A DNA stretch of 64,000 bases from Whalleya microplaca (lineage: Eukaryota > Ascomycota > Sordariomycetes > Xylariales > Xylariaceae), in the NCBI GenBank assembly GCA_022497155.1, contig MU385734.1, positions 496,001 to 560,000 of the forward strand, read 5' to 3'. Under the pieces are notes generated by a model that had not been told where the DNA came from, did not search any database, and was given only the letters and a program-made list of their open reading frames with translations. Positions 60,701-64,000 of this stretch are shown piece after piece; the first letter of the stretch is position 1, and the number at the start of each line of letters is the position of its first letter. The translations under genes and the position numbers were made by a program.

Positions 60701-63700
60701 CTGTGACATCTAGGAGGGATTGATCGAAGCACAGCACTATACTGAAGAACACTTAGACTCTCCGTCTTGATTAAGAATAGGCTAGAGGACAGAAATCGCA
60801 TCCAATATTCGAAGAGACTTCACAGTCAGACGGCGCAAGGGTGGATCTATGAGTCGTGGATGAAATGCTACGTTCCTGGAATAAAAGATTTTCGTAGGGG
60901 CATTGTCATAGCAAAGGAGGCTGGTTATGCCTAGCATTATCAGGGGTATCATCACGTCCCCCATCTTGTTCGTCGTTCCTAGTACTTACTACTACAATGA
61001 ACTTGCCGTTCATAGCAGGGCTGCAAGTATGACTAAAGTCAGCTTTCATGTTTAGAGACGCTACGCCGCTTTCACACCTCGCATATATGTAATTTTAGAA
61101 GCCTTATGGGATTATATGGACATGCCCCAAATATGTGCCCACAGATAAGGTACCCATTCACGAGATGAGTAAGGTACTATGTAAGGGAGGATTAGTAGAA
61201 GGCCCAACGGGGCGTTCCAGTTGGGCTCAGATGCCGGGTCATCGCCACCCATCGGAGGCCGCCTGGTGTAGAAAACAGGCTTGAGTCATCGGAAAGATGC
61301 GTCCCTAGTTGGCTTCATGCAAATCAACTATCTGAAGAAGGATCGCGGGCCGAATACTCGAAGTGTATTTCTCCGCCAGAACGTCGTGGATGATCCAGCA
61401 GATTCAACGCGTGCCATGGGGATTTGGTGGATCATGGGGTTGAACCACTGAAATCATTAGATCTCGGAAGCCTTTCCGTTAGATCAGAAGGAACTTGGGA
61501 GATATAGATTGATAATGATAGGATGGATCCCGTCCTACGTTACAGGAAGACGCATTTCTGGCAAGCCCTCGTTCTGCATTTTCAATGCCCGGTCAGGGTC
61601 TACCAGGATTCTCGAATTATTATCGAAGTATTTCGACAGTGATTTGTCTGAAAGCTGGTTGCTGAGCCGGCCACGTATGGTATGCGTCTATTCTGCCTCT
61701 GGCAAGTTCTTCTGTGTGGGACACCCTCCGCAACAGAGAAGCACCGCTTGCCTTCAAATCTTTTGAATTCTCCTCAAGTAGCTAATGGGGTAGCCCAGGT
61801 AGATACACAACAGAAGCCAGAATCAGGGGAGAAGAATGAAGTTCGGCCGCGCTCCCGGTGGCCCAGGGGCAAAAGAAGCGAGTTTGACAAATGATCTCAC
61901 GGCAACCACCCCGATCTGGAAATGAGAAGCGAACAAATACGGAAAGTTAACTCTGAATGCGCGCTAGTCTCGATGCAAATAAAGAGTTTGAGCAACATGG
62001 AAGAAGCCAAAGAAGCTAAAAGTTGCTTCAGGTTGAATACTAGGCCATCGTGGGCCCGATTGTCGGAAGGGGAAAGGGTGAGGACCTTTTACGAGATATA
62101 TCGACCATGCTGACCGTTCCGATTGCATGCTGGAGGAATGATCTAGCGACGTCGACGCGTAATACATCATTTCAAGGCTTGGAAGTAGTATTAATGCAAG
62201 AAAGACAACATTATTGCTCGATATAGAAACTGAACCTGCCGATTTGTTGTATATCGCTGAACTTGGTTGGGAGACAATTACATATACGTAGTGGCATAGA
62301 ATTCGCGATCCTTACCGTCGATCATGGCCTATTAAAGTACCTAGTAAAGTGCAAGTCTACCGGCAGCGCTGTAAATGCAGTAGGCTTCGGATTGTTTTTA
62401 TTTCACACTTTATTTAAACACTTTTCTTCATAATATACCTTTTTAACGTCCAACTACCTGCTGGGTGGGTAGGCAACTGGCGGGGAGGACTTCGGGTAAG
62501 GCCCTTCTGTGCAACGGCTGCATGAAACACACACTACTTCGATTCATCTAGAACCCTTGGCCAGTTATTCACATGTTGGCCCCGTGGTAAAGATTGGTTG
62601 TAAGAATAATAAAATGGAGCTAACCGAGTTGGTCGATATATGATGCTGGTATAATGGAGATGGAGACAAATTGCTGTTTTCTCGTATGGTAAGTATGCGG
62701 CTGGACTACCGCTAGAGATTGGAGATGAATGGCCTGCACCTCATCATAATGTAGGGTGTGAATAGCATATTTAACCTTGTACTTTGTTAGTCTTGTGTTC
62801 TTTTCTATCTTGAATATCCAAGATGGTATAGCGATATAACCATTGAATATTTATTCACTGAAAATTGATAATGCTATTATCTGTCAAATATACATGTCCT
62901 CCAATGATCATACTACTATTTGAACGATATTGTACAGTTTAGTCATGGAGAATCTCTCGAATATGGACTCTGGCTCTACATGTCTCATGGTAGGCGCCTA
63001 CAGGTAATAATAATAACATTGATAGCAACCTTGTAGATGTTCTCAAATCGTAATAGGAACCCCATAGGCTAGAGACTATGTATTCTACCTGATAAGCAGA
63101 TGAACCATGTAACGTCGGATGGATGCATGGAGAATACATGTCAAGTCAACCTCCCTCTTACACACATTAGCTGCAAGGGTCCTAGAGATACATTGAATGG
63201 AAATTTTAATAAGAGCAATTTGCCCAAATGGTTCGCATCTTTCAAAACGGGGCTAACCGGTGAGCGACATAGTTAGCTTCCCCTGCTTGATAGTCCTCAG
63301 TGTGACTATCCCGATTGCCCTTGGGGCTGAAAACTTACTTGTCAGAGGCGTCACTGAACGGCGTTAGTATCACGTTGTGGTCGACATGTGTCGCAAATAG
63401 GGCTTCCATTCTAGTATCAGGCAATAAAGGCCGTTGTATGCGAACTCAGAGAGTAGTACAGTGGAGAAGGGCAGAATCGACGCGGTTCGCAACAAAGAAA
63501 GATGCCCGTGCCCTTTCAACTTGAGCGATGGCCAGGAAGAGAAGGCGAGAAGGGGAGAAGGCCGTTGGGTGTAGCTGTAGGGGAGGCACTTTTGTTGAAT
63601 TCCAATCCTATTGCATAGAGTCCAAAAGAGTAGCAGCCCGCGGCCTGGAGCTCTAATATTAGGTCTAAATTCCACTCACGACTTACTACATATGTAATAA

Positions 63701-64000
63701 GACGCCTTGTCTTCCCGAACGGTAACCTCCGCACGGTGCACAAGAGATAGTCTGAAAAGACATGGACACACATATATCCTATCATTGAAAGTATAAGCCC
63801 GATGGACTGCTTGCGTTATGAATCTGGCTGCATTGACGGCGGCGCGTAAACAGTAGCCAGCGAAGTACCTGCTTTACAAAACACATAATACGGGGTGGTT
63901 GGGGACTGTCACAATCGGTCGGCTATGGAATTGCGCACTGCACACTTCTGTGTGAATTCATGTGGTTTCTGGTATTAAGGGATATGACAAAAGTAGGAGG
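51767..64000. other. 12.2 kb AT-rich block without a recognised gene
   Basis: All open frames are short and interrupted, with no recognised domain, and the base composition is mostly AT-rich. Patches of higher GC at about 55.4-56.7, 59.8-60.1, 61.2-62.1 and 63.2-64.0 kb carry short frames of more protein-like composition and may be remains of genes or mobile elements altered by mutation. No terminal repeats, no transposase motifs and no tRNA were seen. No clean C-to-T mutation signature can be judged by eye. Confidence 0.5.

Overview
This 64 kb window is nuclear DNA of a filamentous ascomycete, most likely a member of the Sordariomycetes. The reasons are short GT-AG introns of about 45-165 bp, a 358-residue Hog1-type MAP kinase with many introns, a TMEM16 scramblase of the fungal type, a GH16-WSC cell-wall enzyme, a DUF4360 secreted protein, and GC-rich genes set in AT-richer spacers with many short TACA/GGTA-type repeats. 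No rRNA, tRNA, CRISPR array or intact transposon was recognised. The genus cannot be set from sequence reading alone.

Layout. Positions 1-4569: long non-coding stretch ending in the HOG1 promoter. 4570-6176 (+): HOG1, nine exons. 6177-16034: about 9.9 kb with no convincing gene. 16035-19309 (+): transcription factor with two C2H2 fingers and a fungal regulatory domain, preceded by a minute upstream ORF. 20579-22688 (+): F-box protein, six exons. 23518-24828 (+): PEX12 RING peroxin, intronless. 26297-27188 (+): small secreted DUF4360 protein. 27762-30114 (-): TMEM16/anoctamin scramblase. 31087-32187 (+): metallophosphoesterase. 33010-35846 (-): secreted, probably GPI-anchored GH16 glucanase with a WSC domain, beside a damaged assembly gap. 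37710-39618 (+): carnitine acetyltransferase with a peroxisomal AKL tail. 40441-42351 (-): adenylyl cyclase-associated protein (Srv2/CAP). 43970-45646 (+): Mak32-like PfkB protein. 46360-46727 (-): frameshifted gene relic. 48728-50472 (-): GLO3-type ArfGAP. 50919-51766 (+): TIM21. 51767-64000: about 12.2 kb, AT-rich, without a recognisable gene.

Most genes are housekeeping and show no cluster logic. Three loose themes exist. PEX12 imports peroxisomal matrix enzymes, and the acetyltransferase carries a peroxisomal import signal. HOG1 and CAP are both signalling proteins. The GH16-WSC enzyme and the DUF4360 protein are surface or secreted products. Exon models were joined by hand; each coding total given is divisible by three, with one exception discussed under the GH16 gene.

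I found no convincing new multi-gene system. The points most worth a second look are an apparently false duplication across the N gap at 32.7-33.0 kb, the unusual structure of the GH16-WSC gene (six-base first exon, altered catalytic motif, awkward splice junction in the WSC domain), the frameshifted relic at 46.4 kb, the mini upstream ORF of the zinc-finger gene, and a perfect 34-bp palindrome at 43.2 kb.
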